Of a stretch of DNA of 64,000 nt, positions 25,890-34,111 are shown in pieces. The translations under genes were made by a program, and so were the position numbers. Source of the stretch: Luteimicrobium xylanilyticum (lineage in GTDB: Bacteria > Actinomycetota > Actinomycetes > Actinomycetales > Cellulomonadaceae); contig NZ_CP045529.1 of the NCBI RefSeq assembly GCF_009429125.1, positions 1,984,001 to 2,048,000 of the forward strand, given 5' to 3'. The first letter of the stretch is position 1. Every line of letters begins with the position of its first letter. The notes under the pieces are model-generated. The model was not told the origin of the DNA. It did not search any database and saw only the letters and a program-made list of their open reading frames with translations.

Positions 25890-27530
25890 GTGACCTCGAT
25901 CCTGTACCGGGGCGGCGTCGTCCACTCGCCCCAGGACCCCTTCGCCGAGGCCGTGCTCGTCGACGACGGCGTCGTCGCGTGGGTCGGCGCGAACGACACC
26001 GCGGACGGCTTCGCGGCCCGCGCCGACCGCGTCGTCGAGCTCGACGGCGCCCTCGTGACCGCGGCGTTCGTCGACGCGCACGTGCACGTCCTGGAGACGG
26101 GTCTGGCGGCCGTCGGTGTGGACCTCGGCGTGGCCGCCGGGGTCACGTCGCCCGCGGACGCGCTCGCCCGCCTGCACGACGCCGCCGCGGACCTGGACGC
26201 CCGGTCCGGCGAGGTGCTCCTCGCCCACGGCTGGGACGACAGCGCGTGGGGCGACGCCGGCCCCTTCACGCGCGCCGACCTCGACGCCGCGTGCGGCGGC
26301 GCCCCCGTCTACGCGGCCCGGGTCGACTCCCACTCGGCGGTCGTGAGCACGAGCCTCGCCGAGCGCTCCGGGGCGATCGGCGTGCCGGGCTGGTCCGACG
26401 ACGGCCTCGTCCGAGAGCAGGCCTACGACCGGGTCCGCGCGGTCGCCCGTGACCTCGCGCCCGTGCGCCGCACCGCGTTGTACCGCGCGGTCCTGGCGGA
26501 GGCCGCCCGGCGGGGGATCGTGGCGGTGCACGAGATGAGCACGCCCGCGGCGGACACGCGCGCGGGCCTTCGGGAGCTGCTCGCGCTCACGGCGGACGCC
26601 GGGTCGGCCCTGCCGCTCGTGGTCGGGTACCGGGGCGAGCTGTGCTCCACGCCCGACGACGCCCGCGCGCTGCTCGCCGACGTGCCCGGCCTGACGGGCA
26701 TCGGGGGAGACCTGACGATCGACGGCTCGTTCGGGTCCCGCACGGCCGCCGTCCGTTCGCCCTACCGGGACGCCCCCGACCAGGGCACGGGGACGCTGTT
26801 CCTCGACGCGCAGGAGATCTGCGACCACCTCGCCGCGGTGGCCGCGGCGGGCGTCCCGGGCGGCTTCCACATCATCGGCGACCGCGGCATGGACGAGTTC
26901 CTGCTCGGTCTCGAGATCGCGGCCGACGTGCACGGGCAGCAGTCCGTGGCCGCGGGCCGGCACCGGATCGAGCACGCGCTGCTCGTGGATGCCAAGGCCC
27001 TCGCCGCGATGCTCGTGTTCGGGCTCAGCCTGAGCGTCCAGCCCTCGTTCGTGACCGCGTGGGGCGGCCCCGACGGCATGTACGCCGAGCGCCTGGGAGC
27101 GACCCGCGCGGCCGACCTGAGCCCGCTCGCGGACCTCGCGGCGTCGGGCGTGCCGCTGGCCTTCGGCTCCGACACCCCGGTGACGGCGCTCGACCCGTGG
27201 GCGGGTGTGCGCGGGGCCGTGTTCCACCCGGTGCCCGAGCAGCGGCTGTCGGCCCGTGCCGCGTTCAACGCGCACACGCGCGGCGGCTGGCGGATCGCGG
27301 GCCTGGACGGGACGGGCGCGGGGCAGCTGCGCGTGGGTGCGCCCGCGCATCTCGCGGTCTGGGACGCCCAGCACCTGACCGTGCAGGCCGCCCCCGGCAG
27401 CATGTCGTCGTGGAGCGCGGAGGCCCGTGCCGGTACCCCTCTGCTGCCTGACCTGGACCCCGAGCTCCCCACGCCGCACTGCCTGCAGACGGTCCGCGCG
27501 GGCGTCGTCGTGCACGACGAGCTCGGCTGA
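25890..27530 (+). CDS. YtcJ-like metal-dependent amidohydrolase
   Basis: 546 residues from GTG 25890. It is amidohydrolase family 3: beta-sandwich N-terminus (ILYRGGVVHSPQDPFAEAVLV), metal site VDAHVHVLETG, HGWDDSAWG, FHIIGDRGMDEF, HRIEHALLVD, and the distal Asp in AFGSDTPVTALDPW, before a C-terminal sandwich (GAPAHLAVWDAQHL). Family members hydrolyse N-acyl amides or cyclic amides; substrate not predictable. 34 bp downstream of helY. Confidence 0.9.
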   Translation: MTSILYRGGVVHSPQDPFAEAVLVDDGVVAWVGANDTADGFAARADRVVELDGALVTAAFVDAHVHVLETGLAAVGVDLGVAAGVTSPADALARLHDAAADLDARSGEVLLAHGWDDSAWGDAGPFTRADLDAACGGAPVYAARVDSHSAVVSTSLAERSGAIGVPGWSDDGLVREQAYDRVRAVARDLAPVRRTALYRAVLAEAARRGIVAVHEMSTPAADTRAGLRELLALTADAGSALPLVVGYRGELCSTPDDARALLADVPGLTGIGGDLTIDGSFGSRTAAVRSPYRDAPDQGTGTLFLDAQEICDHLAAVAAAGVPGGFHIIGDRGMDEFLLGLEIAADVHGQQSVAAGRHRIEHALLVDAKALAAMLVFGLSLSVQPSFVTAWGGPDGMYAERLGATRAADLSPLADLAASGVPLAFGSDTPVTALDPWAGVRGAVFHPVPEQRLSARAAFNAHTRGGWRIAGLDGTGAGQLRVGAPAHLAVWDAQHLTVQAAPGSMSSWSAEARAGTPLLPDLDPELPTPHCLQTVRAGVVVHDELG

Positions 27531-27807
27531 GCGTTCCGATGCCCTGTTCCTCTTGTCGGTGGGGAGGGGAGCGGGTTAGGTTCGGAGGGTGTGCAGGCCT
27601 GGGGGTCCCGGCGGAGGCGGCCACAGCGGGGGTTCCCGCCACGTCCCGCCCGGAACGGCTCGCAGAGCTCAGGTCGGCTCGCGCGTTCAGTAGAAAACGT
27701 GCACGACGGGTGGCAGTCGTGCACGGCACGAAGGACGCGCGAGCCGGCCGGCATCTCGGTCGCCGTCCTGCCGCTGGGCGCCCACCTCGGTGACGTACCC
27801 TTCACGG
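27531..27807. other. 277-bp intergenic region with inverted repeat and lnt promoter
   Basis: No convincing gene. It has a G-rich run (27557-27575), a perfect 10-bp inverted repeat CGTGCACGAC/GTCGTGCACG (27698-27707/27716-27725, 8-nt spacer) and a -10-like TACCCT at 27796-27801 exactly 6 nt before the lnt GTG. The inverted repeat could be an operator or RNA hairpin. Confidence 0.5.
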
Positions 27808-29388
27808 GTGCCACGCTCGTCGCCCGTTCCCGCCCCGGGCCGGATCCTCTCGCTCCTCCTCGCCGCGGCCGGTGGCGCAGCCCTCTTCCTCTCCTTCCCC
27901 GACGCCGACGTCTGGGGTCTGGTCTTCGTCGCGGTCGCGCTCCTCTACGTGGCGCTGCAGCGCCGCGGCCTGTGGTGGAACGCGCTGGTGGGTCTCGTGT
28001 TCGGGCTGGCGTTCTTCCCGGCGCACCTGTGGTGGTCGAACATCGCGGCCGGCGTCGTCGCGTGGATCGCGCTGAGCGTCGCGTCGGCGCTGTTCCTCGC
28101 GCTCCTCGGGGTGGCCTGGAGCCTGGCGCGGGGGCTGCGTGCCCTGTCCCGGGCGGGCTGGTGGGACGCGGTCGCGTTCCCGGTCCTGTTCGTCGGCGTC
28201 GAGGCGTTCCGCTCCGCGTGGCCGTGGGGCGGCTTCCCGTGGGGGCGGTTGGCCTTCACCCAGGTCGACTCCCCGGTCGGGCGCCTCGCACCGCTCGGCG
28301 GGACGGTCGGGGTGTCGTTCGTGGTCGCCGTCGTCGGGACGCTGCTCGGGATCGTGGTGCTGCGCGCCGTCCGGCTGCGGGTCCTCGGGGTGGTCGTCGG
28401 CACGGCGGTAGCCTTCGTGCTGGTCGTGGCCCCGCTGTCCGTCGGGCTCGACGTGCTCCCGCAGGACGGCGAGCTCAAGGTCGGGATGGTCCAGGGCAAC
28501 GTGTCCAAGCCGGGCGCGAGCGCGTTCGACAACGCGGGCGAGGTGCTGCGCAACCACCTGGCGGGGACGTACGACCTCCTCGACAAGGTCCAGCCCGGTG
28601 ACCTCGACATGGTGATCTGGCCGGAGAACGGCTCGGACTACGACCCGCAGCAGTACAAGGACGTCGGCGACGCGATCACGTCCGCCGCGAAGGCCGTGGG
28701 CGCGCCGATCCTGGTCGGTGCGCAGGAGTACCCGAAGACGGGCGGCCGGTACAACGTGTCGCTCCTGTGGGACCCCGACAAGGGCGTGATCGACCGGTAC
28801 GTCAAGCAGCACCCGGTCCCGTTCGGGGAGTACATCCCGCTGCGCAGCTTCGTGTCGCACTTCTCGGCCTCGGTCGACGAGGTGCAGACCGACATGCTCC
28901 CCGGCCACGGCCCCGCGATCATGGAGCTCCCCTCCACCCGGCTGGGACGCGACGTCCCGTTCTCGACGGTGATCTGCTTCGAGGTCGCGTACGACTCGAT
29001 CGTCGAGCAGTCCGTGAAGCTCGGGTCCGAGGTCCTGCTCGTCCAGACGAACAACGCGTCCTTCGGGTACACCGCGGAGTCGACGCAGCAGCTCGAGATG
29101 ACCCGGTTCCGCGCGATGGAGACCGGGCGCGCGGCCGTGCAGGCGTCCACGGTCGGCGTGAGCGCGGTCGTGTCGCCGAGCGGGATCGTCCTGCAGCGCA
29201 CCGGGCTGTTCGAACCCGCGCAGCTGGTGGCCGACCTGCCGCTGCGCACGAGCATCACCCCGGCCGTCCGGGCGGGTGAGTGGCCGGCGCGTGCGGTGGG
29301 CACGGTTGCGGTGCTCCTCGTGATCGGTGGGATGATCGGCTCCCTGCGTCGCGCGCTCGCGCGGCGCCGTCTTCCCGGCGAGAGGTAG
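27808..29388 (+). CDS. lnt: Apolipoprotein N-acyltransferase
   Basis: 526 residues from GTG 27808. Eight or so membrane helices in the first 210 residues are followed by a periplasmic nitrilase domain with the Glu-Lys-Cys triad: Glu in VIWPENGSDYD, Lys in RYVKQHPVPFGEYIP, Cys in STVICFEVAYDS. One final helix ends the protein. It N-acylates the lipobox cysteine of lipoproteins. An in-frame GTG at 27790 is possible, but -10 TACCCT placed 6 nt before 27808 favours the shorter start. In M. tuberculosis Lnt and Ppm1 are a single fusion; here they are adjacent genes. Confidence 0.93.
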   Translation: MPRSSPVPAPGRILSLLLAAAGGAALFLSFPDADVWGLVFVAVALLYVALQRRGLWWNALVGLVFGLAFFPAHLWWSNIAAGVVAWIALSVASALFLALLGVAWSLARGLRALSRAGWWDAVAFPVLFVGVEAFRSAWPWGGFPWGRLAFTQVDSPVGRLAPLGGTVGVSFVVAVVGTLLGIVVLRAVRLRVLGVVVGTAVAFVLVVAPLSVGLDVLPQDGELKVGMVQGNVSKPGASAFDNAGEVLRNHLAGTYDLLDKVQPGDLDMVIWPENGSDYDPQQYKDVGDAITSAAKAVGAPILVGAQEYPKTGGRYNVSLLWDPDKGVIDRYVKQHPVPFGEYIPLRSFVSHFSASVDEVQTDMLPGHGPAIMELPSTRLGRDVPFSTVICFEVAYDSIVEQSVKLGSEVLLVQTNNASFGYTAESTQQLEMTRFRAMETGRAAVQASTVGVSAVVSPSGIVLQRTGLFEPAQLVADLPLRTSITPAVRAGEWPARAVGTVAVLLVIGGMIGSLRRALARRRLPGER

Positions 29389-29397
29389 GAACTCAGC

Positions 29398-30156
29398 GTG
29401 TCCCGTGGCTCCCGTGTGCTGGTCGTGACCCCGACGTACGACGAGCGCGACTCGCTGCCCGTGACGTACGAGCGCCTGCGCAAGGCGGTGCCCGACGCGG
29501 ACTTCCTCGTCGTCGACGACGGCAGCCCCGACGGAACCGGCGAGATCGCCGACGGCTGGGCCGAGACGGACGACGCCGTGCACGTGCTGCACCGCAGCGG
29601 CAAGCAGGGCCTCGGGACCGCGTACATCGCGGGGTTCCGGTGGGCGCTCGAGCGGGGCTACGACGTCGTCGTCGAGATGGACGCGGACGGGTCGCACCGG
29701 CCGGAGGACCTGCCTCGGTTGCTCGCGGCGCTGGAGGACCCGGCCGTGGACGGCGTCGTCGGATCGCGCTGGGTGCCGGGCGGGCGGGTCGTGAACTGGC
29801 CGGTGCACCGCGAGGTGCTCTCGCGCGGCGCCAACACGTACACGCGTCTCGCGATGGGGATCGGCGTGCACGACGCCACGGGCGGGTTCCGCGCGTACCG
29901 GGCGGCGACGCTCAAGGCGATCGACCTCGACACGGTGTCCTCGCAGGGCTACTGCTTCCAGGTGGACATGACGTGGCGGATCCTGCGGTCCGGGGGCCGG
30001 ATCGTCGAGGTCCCGATCACGTTCGTCGAGCGGGAGGCGGGCACGTCGAAGATGAGCGGGAACATCGTCGGCGAGGCGCTGGTCAACGTGACCCGGTGGG
30101 GCGCGGAGCACCGGCTCGAGCAGCTGCGCGCGCTCGTCGGGGGTCGCCGGGCCTGA
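29398..30156 (+). CDS. ppm1: Polyprenol monophosphomannose synthase
   Basis: 252 residues, GT2 glycosyltransferase. VVTPTYDERDSLPVTYERL, FLVVDDGSPDGTGEIADGWA and the donor-metal motif VVEMDADGSHRPEDLP are the DPM1 signature, then GSRWVPGGRVVNWP and GGFRAYRA. It transfers mannose from GDP-mannose to polyprenyl phosphate, the donor for lipoglycans and protein O-mannosylation. GTG start 9 bp after lnt, with AGAGGTAGGA upstream, so cotranscribed. A strong hairpin follows the stop. Confidence 0.94.
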   Translation: MSRGSRVLVVTPTYDERDSLPVTYERLRKAVPDADFLVVDDGSPDGTGEIADGWAETDDAVHVLHRSGKQGLGTAYIAGFRWALERGYDVVVEMDADGSHRPEDLPRLLAALEDPAVDGVVGSRWVPGGRVVNWPVHREVLSRGANTYTRLAMGIGVHDATGGFRAYRAATLKAIDLDTVSSQGYCFQVDMTWRILRSGGRIVEVPITFVEREAGTSKMSGNIVGEALVNVTRWGAEHRLEQLRALVGGRRA

Positions 30157-30189
30157 CGGCCCTGACGAGGACGAGCGAGGCCGCCCGAC

Positions 30190-30230
30190 GACGAAGGCTC
30201 CCGACCCAGCGTGGCTCGGGAGCCTTCGTC
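30190..30230. terminator. Bidirectional terminator hairpin between ppm1 and rbpA
   Basis: A perfect 15-bp stem (30190-30204 with 30216-30230; GACGAAGGCTCCCGA arm) and 11-nt loop lie between the convergent ppm1 (stop 30156) and rbpA (stop 30262). Confidence 0.85.
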
Positions 30231-30261
30231 ATGAGGCGGGTCGCCGGTGCCGGCGCCCCGC

Positions 30262-30606
30262 TCAGGCGCTGCGGCGCAGCTTGCCGGCCCGCAGGAGCTC
30301 GAGCCGCTCGTCGAGGAGCTCCTCGAGCTCCTTGATCGTGCGGCGCTCCAGGAGCATGTCCCAGTGGGTGCGCTGCGGCTTGGTGGCCTTCGCCTCGGGG
30401 CGCTCGGCGTCGCGCAGGAGCGCCTCCTCGCCGCATCGGCACTCCCACGTCGGGGGCACCTCGGCCTCGACCGAGAACGGAAGGATGATGGTGTGCCCGT
30501 TGGGGCAGTCGTAGTGCGCCTGGAACCGGGGCGCGAAGTCGACGCCCTCGTCGGACTCCATGCTCTTCGCGCCGATGCTCATGCCGCGCAGCGAGCGGTC
30601 TGCCAT
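30262..30606 (-). CDS. rbpA: RNA polymerase-binding protein RbpA
   Basis: 114 residues. The conserved RbpA core is RYDCPNGH-like: FQAHYDCPNGHTIILPFSVEAEVPPTWECRCGEEALLRD. It is followed by the sigma-interacting helix THWDMLLERRTIKELEELLDERLELLRAGKL. The protein binds RNAP and the principal sigma factor and stabilises the open complex; it is restricted to actinobacteria. ATG at 30606 after GGAGG. The upstream region has a SigR/SigH-like promoter (30715-30742), in keeping with thiol-stress control of rbpA in Streptomyces. Confidence 0.95.
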   Translation of the reverse strand: MADRSLRGMSIGAKSMESDEGVDFAPRFQAHYDCPNGHTIILPFSVEAEVPPTWECRCGEEALLRDAERPEAKATKPQRTHWDMLLERRTIKELEELLDERLELLRAGKLRRSA

Positions 30607-30714
30607 GTCGTCCTCCAAATGGTGGGGTGTCGTGTCGTCGTGTGCGGGCTGGGTCGGGCCCGCGGGTGCGGCCCTGGCCGTGGTGCGGCCGGACAGCACA
30701 AGCTTCTGAGGATA

Positions 30715-30742
30715 CCAACCCGTAACACTGCCGGAGTGTTCC
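30715..30742 (-). promoter_or_regulatory. SigR/SigH-type (ECF) promoter upstream of rbpA
   Basis: On the minus strand GGAAC (30742-30738) and GTTGG (30719-30715) are separated by exactly 18 bp. The known consensus for actinobacterial thiol-oxidative-stress sigma factors is GGAAY-N18/19-GTT. It would give a ~100-nt leader to the ATG at 30606. Confidence 0.65.
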
Positions 30743-30882
30743 GTCCGATGCACGTCGGGCCGTGAAGGTCCCGTGAAGGACCGCTCCGCAGGCGGCGGAC
30801 GGCGTCGTCGGGCCGAACCCGGACCCGCCCCGCTCGCGCACTCGGCCGCCGTCGTGACGCGACGGCGTGGCAGGATCGCAGG

Positions 30883-31323
30883 GTGGCCACCACGAGGGAC
30901 GAGGACCGGCGCGCCACGCTCGTGCTGCTGCGCCGGGTGCGGGACCGGATCGACCGGGAGTACGCGCAGCCGCTCGACGTCGAGGAGCTCGCGCGGGGCG
31001 CCCACATGTCCGCCGGGCACCTGAGCCGCCAGTTCAAGGCGGCGTTCGGCGAGTCCCCGTACAGCTACCTCATGACCCGCCGGATCGAACGCGCCATGGC
31101 GCTCCTGCGCCGCGGCGACCTCACCGTCACCGACGTGTGCTTCGCCGTCGGGTGCTCGTCGCTCGGGACGTTCAGCAGCCGGTTCACGGAGCTCGTCGGG
31201 GTCCCGCCCAGCACGTACCGGGACCAGCAACGGCAGGCCACGGAAGGCATGCCGTCGTGCGTCGCGAAACAGGTCACCCGACCCGTCCGGAATCGAGAAG
31301 CAACGACGGGGGCGCACCCGTAG
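30883..31323 (+). CDS. Small AraC-family regulator
   Basis: 146 residues, essentially only the double HTH: RIDREYAQPLDVEELARGAHMSAGHLSRQFKAAFGESPYSYLM (first) and LRRGDLTVTDVCFAVGCSSLGTFSSRFTELVGVPPSTYR (second), with a ~35-residue tail. Such short AraC proteins resemble SoxS/MarA and usually activate stress or drug-resistance genes. GTG at 30883 has CAGGAT 6 nt upstream. It directly precedes the VOC/UvrA-like/PNPOx genes and is the likely regulator. Confidence 0.9.
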   Translation: MATTRDEDRRATLVLLRRVRDRIDREYAQPLDVEELARGAHMSAGHLSRQFKAAFGESPYSYLMTRRIERAMALLRRGDLTVTDVCFAVGCSSLGTFSSRFTELVGVPPSTYRDQQRQATEGMPSCVAKQVTRPVRNREATTGAHP

Positions 31324-31326
31324 CGT
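31321..31326 (+). promoter_or_regulatory. -10 element overlapping the AraC stop codon
   Basis: TAGCGT lies 7 nt before the VOC ATG at 31334, and its first three bases are the TAG stop of the AraC gene. This allows the VOC-UvrA genes to be transcribed independently as a leaderless mRNA. Confidence 0.5.
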
Positions 31327-31333
31327 GACCGTC

Positions 31334-31747
31334 ATGGACATCACGATTCACTCCGCCATGCTCCCGCAGGACGACCCCGACGCCGCCCTCGCGTTCTACC
31401 GGGACGCGCTGGGGTTCGAGGTCCGCGACGACGTCGAGTACAAGGGCATGCACTGGATCACAGTCGGCCCCGCCGGGCAGCCCGAGACGTCGATCGTCCT
31501 CTACCCGCCCGAGGCCACCCCCGGCATCACCGACGACGAGCGCCGCGCCATCACCGAGATGATGGCCAAGGGCACCTTCGCGTCCATCAACCTCGCCACC
31601 CCCGACCTCGACGCGTTCTTCGACCAGGTCCAGGCCCACGACGCCGAAGTCGTCCAGGAACCCACCGACCAGCCCTACGGCGTGCGGGACTGCGCGTTCC
31701 GCGACCCCTCCGGCAACCTCGTCCGCGTCCAGCAGGCGGCCCGATGA
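31334..31747 (+). CDS. VOC-family (glyoxalase/bleomycin-resistance fold) protein
   Basis: 137 residues with two beta-alpha-beta-beta-beta halves: MDITIHSAMLPQDDPDAALAFYRDALGFEVRDD, then GTFASINLATPDLDAFFDQV and VRDCAFRDPSGNLVRV. The His/Glu metal positions are only partly recognisable. An in-frame GTG at 31325 is also possible; the ATG fits the leaderless promoter. Its stop overlaps the UvrA-like start (ATGA). Third codon positions are heavily C-biased compared with neighbours. Confidence 0.88.
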   Translation: MDITIHSAMLPQDDPDAALAFYRDALGFEVRDDVEYKGMHWITVGPAGQPETSIVLYPPEATPGITDDERRAITEMMAKGTFASINLATPDLDAFFDQVQAHDAEVVQEPTDQPYGVRDCAFRDPSGNLVRVQQAAR

Positions 31748-34098
31748 CACAGGTCGCCGACAGCCACGACCGGATCCGGGTCCACGGCGCACGCGTCAAC
31801 AACCTCAAGGACGTCTCCGTCGAGCTCCCCAAACGACGGCTCACCGCGTTCACCGGGCTCTCCGGGTCCGGCAAGAGCTCCCTCGTGTTCGGGACCGTCG
31901 CCGCCGAGTCGCAACGCCTCATCAACGAGACCTACAGCGCCTTCCTCCAAGGCTTCATGACCACCGTCGCCCGCCCCGACGTCGACGTCCTCGACGGCCT
32001 GACCACCGCCATCGTCGTCGACCAGGAACGCCTCGCCGCCAACCCCCGCTCCACCGTCGGCACCGTCACCGACGCCAACGCCCTCCTGCGGATCCTGTTC
32101 AGCCGCCTCGGCCGACCCCACCTCGGCTCCCCGCAGGCCTACTCCTTCAACGTCGCATCCGCGAGCGGCGCCGGCGCCATCACCGTCGAACGCGGCGCCG
32201 CGACCGCCAAGCAGCGCGCCGAGTTCCACGTCGTCGGCGGCATGTGCCCCCGCTGCGAAGGCCGCGGCACCGTCCAGGACTTCGACCTCACCGCCCTGTA
32301 CGACGACGCCAAGTCCCTCAACGAGGGCGCCCTCACCATCCCCGGCTACTCCATGGACGGGTGGTACGGCCGCATCTACCGCGGCGCCGGGTACTTCGAC
32401 CCCGACACCCCCATCAGGGACTTCACGAAGCGTCAGCTCCACGACCTCCTGTACAAGGAACCCACCCGGATCAAGGTCGACGGCATCAACGTCACCTACG
32501 AGGGCCTCATCCCCAAGATCACCAAGTCGATGCTCGCCAAGGACGTCGACGCCATGCAGCCCCACATCCGCGCCTTCGTCGAACGCGCCGTCACCTTCGC
32601 CACCTGCCCCGCGTGCCACGGCACCCGCCTGAGCGAAGGCGCCCGATCCTCGAAGATCGGCGGCGTCAGCATCGCCGACGCCTGCGCCATGCAGATCAGC
32701 GACCTCGCCACCTGGGTCCGCGGCCTCCACGAACCGTCCGTCGCGCCACTCCTCGGGGCGCTCGCGGACACGCTCGACTCGTTCGTCGGGATCGGGCTCG
32801 GGTACCTGAGCCTCGACCGCTCCTCGGGGACGCTGTCCGGGGGAGAGGCGCAGCGCACCAAGATGATCCGGCACCTCGGGTCCGCGCTCACGGACGTCAC
32901 GTACGTGTTCGACGAGCCGTCCGTCGGGCTGCACCCGGCCGACATCGTCCGCATGAACGACCTCCTGCTGCAGCTGCGGGACAAGGGCAACACGGTGCTC
33001 GTCGTCGAGCACAAGCCCGAGATGATCGCGATCGCCGACCACGTCGTCGACCTCGGCCCGGGCGCCGGGAGCGCCGGCGGGCAGATCGTCTACGAGGGCA
33101 CGGTCGACGGCCTGCGCACGAGCGGCACCTTGACCGGGAAGCACCTCGACGACAGGGCGACGCTCAAGACGTCGGTGCGGGCGCCGTCGGGCACGCTGGA
33201 GATCCGGGGCGCGAGCACGCACAACCTGCAGGGCGTGGACGTCGATGTGCCGCTCGGGGTGCTCGTCGTCGTGACCGGCGTCGCCGGGTCGGGCAAGAGC
33301 TCGTTGATCACGGGATCCGTCGTCGGGCGGGACGGCGTCGTGCACGTCGACCAGACCGCGATCCGTGGGTCGCGCCGCAGCAACCCCGCGACCTACACCG
33401 GTCTCCTCGAGCCGATCCGCAAGGCGTTCGCGAAGGCCAACGGCGTCAAGCCCGCCCTGTTCAGCGCGAACTCCGAGGGCGCGTGCCCCACGTGCAACGG
33501 CGTCGGCGTCGTCTACACCGACCTCGGGATGATGGCCGGCGTCGCGACAGTGTGCGAGGAGTGCGAGGGCAAGCGGTTCCAGGCCTCCGTGCTCGAGTAC
33601 CGGCTCGGCGGGAAGGACATCAGCGAGGTCCTCGCGCTGTCCGCCGCCGACGCCGAGGAGTTCTTCTCGACGGGCGAGGCACGCGTGCCCGCGGCGCACA
33701 CCGTCCTCGAACGGATCACCGACGTCGGGCTCGGTTACCTCACCATCGGTCAGCCCCTCACCACGCTGTCCGGCGGGGAGCGCCAGCGGCTCAAGCTCGC
33801 GACGCACCTGGGGGACAAGGGCGGGGTCATCGTCCTCGACGAGCCCACCACGGGCCTGCACCTCGCGGACGTCGCACAGCTCCTCGGGCTGCTCGACCGG
33901 ATCGTCGACTCCGGCAAGTCCGTCGTCGTGATCGAGCACCACCAGGCCGTCATGGCGCACGCCGACTGGATCGTCGACCTCGGGCCGGGTGCCGGGCACG
34001 ACGGCGGCCGCGTCGTCTTCGAGGGCACGCCCGCCGACCTCGTCGCCGGGCGGACCACGCTGACGGGAGAGCACCTCGCCGACTACGTCGGCGCCTGA
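31744..34098 (+). CDS. UvrA-like twin-ABC ATPase (drug-resistance/UvrA2 type)
   Basis: 784 residues, shorter than UvrA (~940). Two ABC modules: Walker A GLSGSGKSSLVFG (~40) and GVAGSGKSSLITG (~515), signatures LSGGEAQRTK and LSGGERQRLK, Walker B YVFDEPSVGLHP and IVLDEPTTGLHL, and zinc-type CPRCEGRG, CPACHGTRL, CPTCNGVGV and CEECEGKRF. The UvrB-binding domain appears missing. Such proteins protect against DNA-binding drugs or act in antibiotic self-resistance (compare DrrC) rather than in core excision repair. Coupled to the VOC gene by ATGA. Codon usage changes abruptly near 32,745. Confidence 0.92.
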   Translation: MTQVADSHDRIRVHGARVNNLKDVSVELPKRRLTAFTGLSGSGKSSLVFGTVAAESQRLINETYSAFLQGFMTTVARPDVDVLDGLTTAIVVDQERLAANPRSTVGTVTDANALLRILFSRLGRPHLGSPQAYSFNVASASGAGAITVERGAATAKQRAEFHVVGGMCPRCEGRGTVQDFDLTALYDDAKSLNEGALTIPGYSMDGWYGRIYRGAGYFDPDTPIRDFTKRQLHDLLYKEPTRIKVDGINVTYEGLIPKITKSMLAKDVDAMQPHIRAFVERAVTFATCPACHGTRLSEGARSSKIGGVSIADACAMQISDLATWVRGLHEPSVAPLLGALADTLDSFVGIGLGYLSLDRSSGTLSGGEAQRTKMIRHLGSALTDVTYVFDEPSVGLHPADIVRMNDLLLQLRDKGNTVLVVEHKPEMIAIADHVVDLGPGAGSAGGQIVYEGTVDGLRTSGTLTGKHLDDRATLKTSVRAPSGTLEIRGASTHNLQGVDVDVPLGVLVVVTGVAGSGKSSLITGSVVGRDGVVHVDQTAIRGSRRSNPATYTGLLEPIRKAFAKANGVKPALFSANSEGACPTCNGVGVVYTDLGMMAGVATVCEECEGKRFQASVLEYRLGGKDISEVLALSAADAEEFFSTGEARVPAAHTVLERITDVGLGYLTIGQPLTTLSGGERQRLKLATHLGDKGGVIVLDEPTTGLHLADVAQLLGLLDRIVDSGKSVVVIEHHQAVMAHADWIVDLGPGAGHDGGRVVFEGTPADLVAGRTTLTGEHLADYVGA

Positions 34099-34111
34099 CG
34101 AGAGGGACATC

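Noticed and set aside
22688-26269. Long open minus-strand frame (~1190 codons) opposite helY
   Set aside because: Antisense artefact of GC3-rich coding: Arg/Val/Asp/His-rich translation with no domain, while the plus strand has complete helicase motifs.
27539-27793. 84-codon frame in the lnt upstream gap
   Set aside because: No ribosome site, Arg/Ala-rich, no family; the region looks regulatory.
31744-34098. Annotation as the excision-repair UvrA
   Set aside because: About 150 residues short, apparently lacks the UvrB-binding domain, and sits with resistance-type genes rather than alone.
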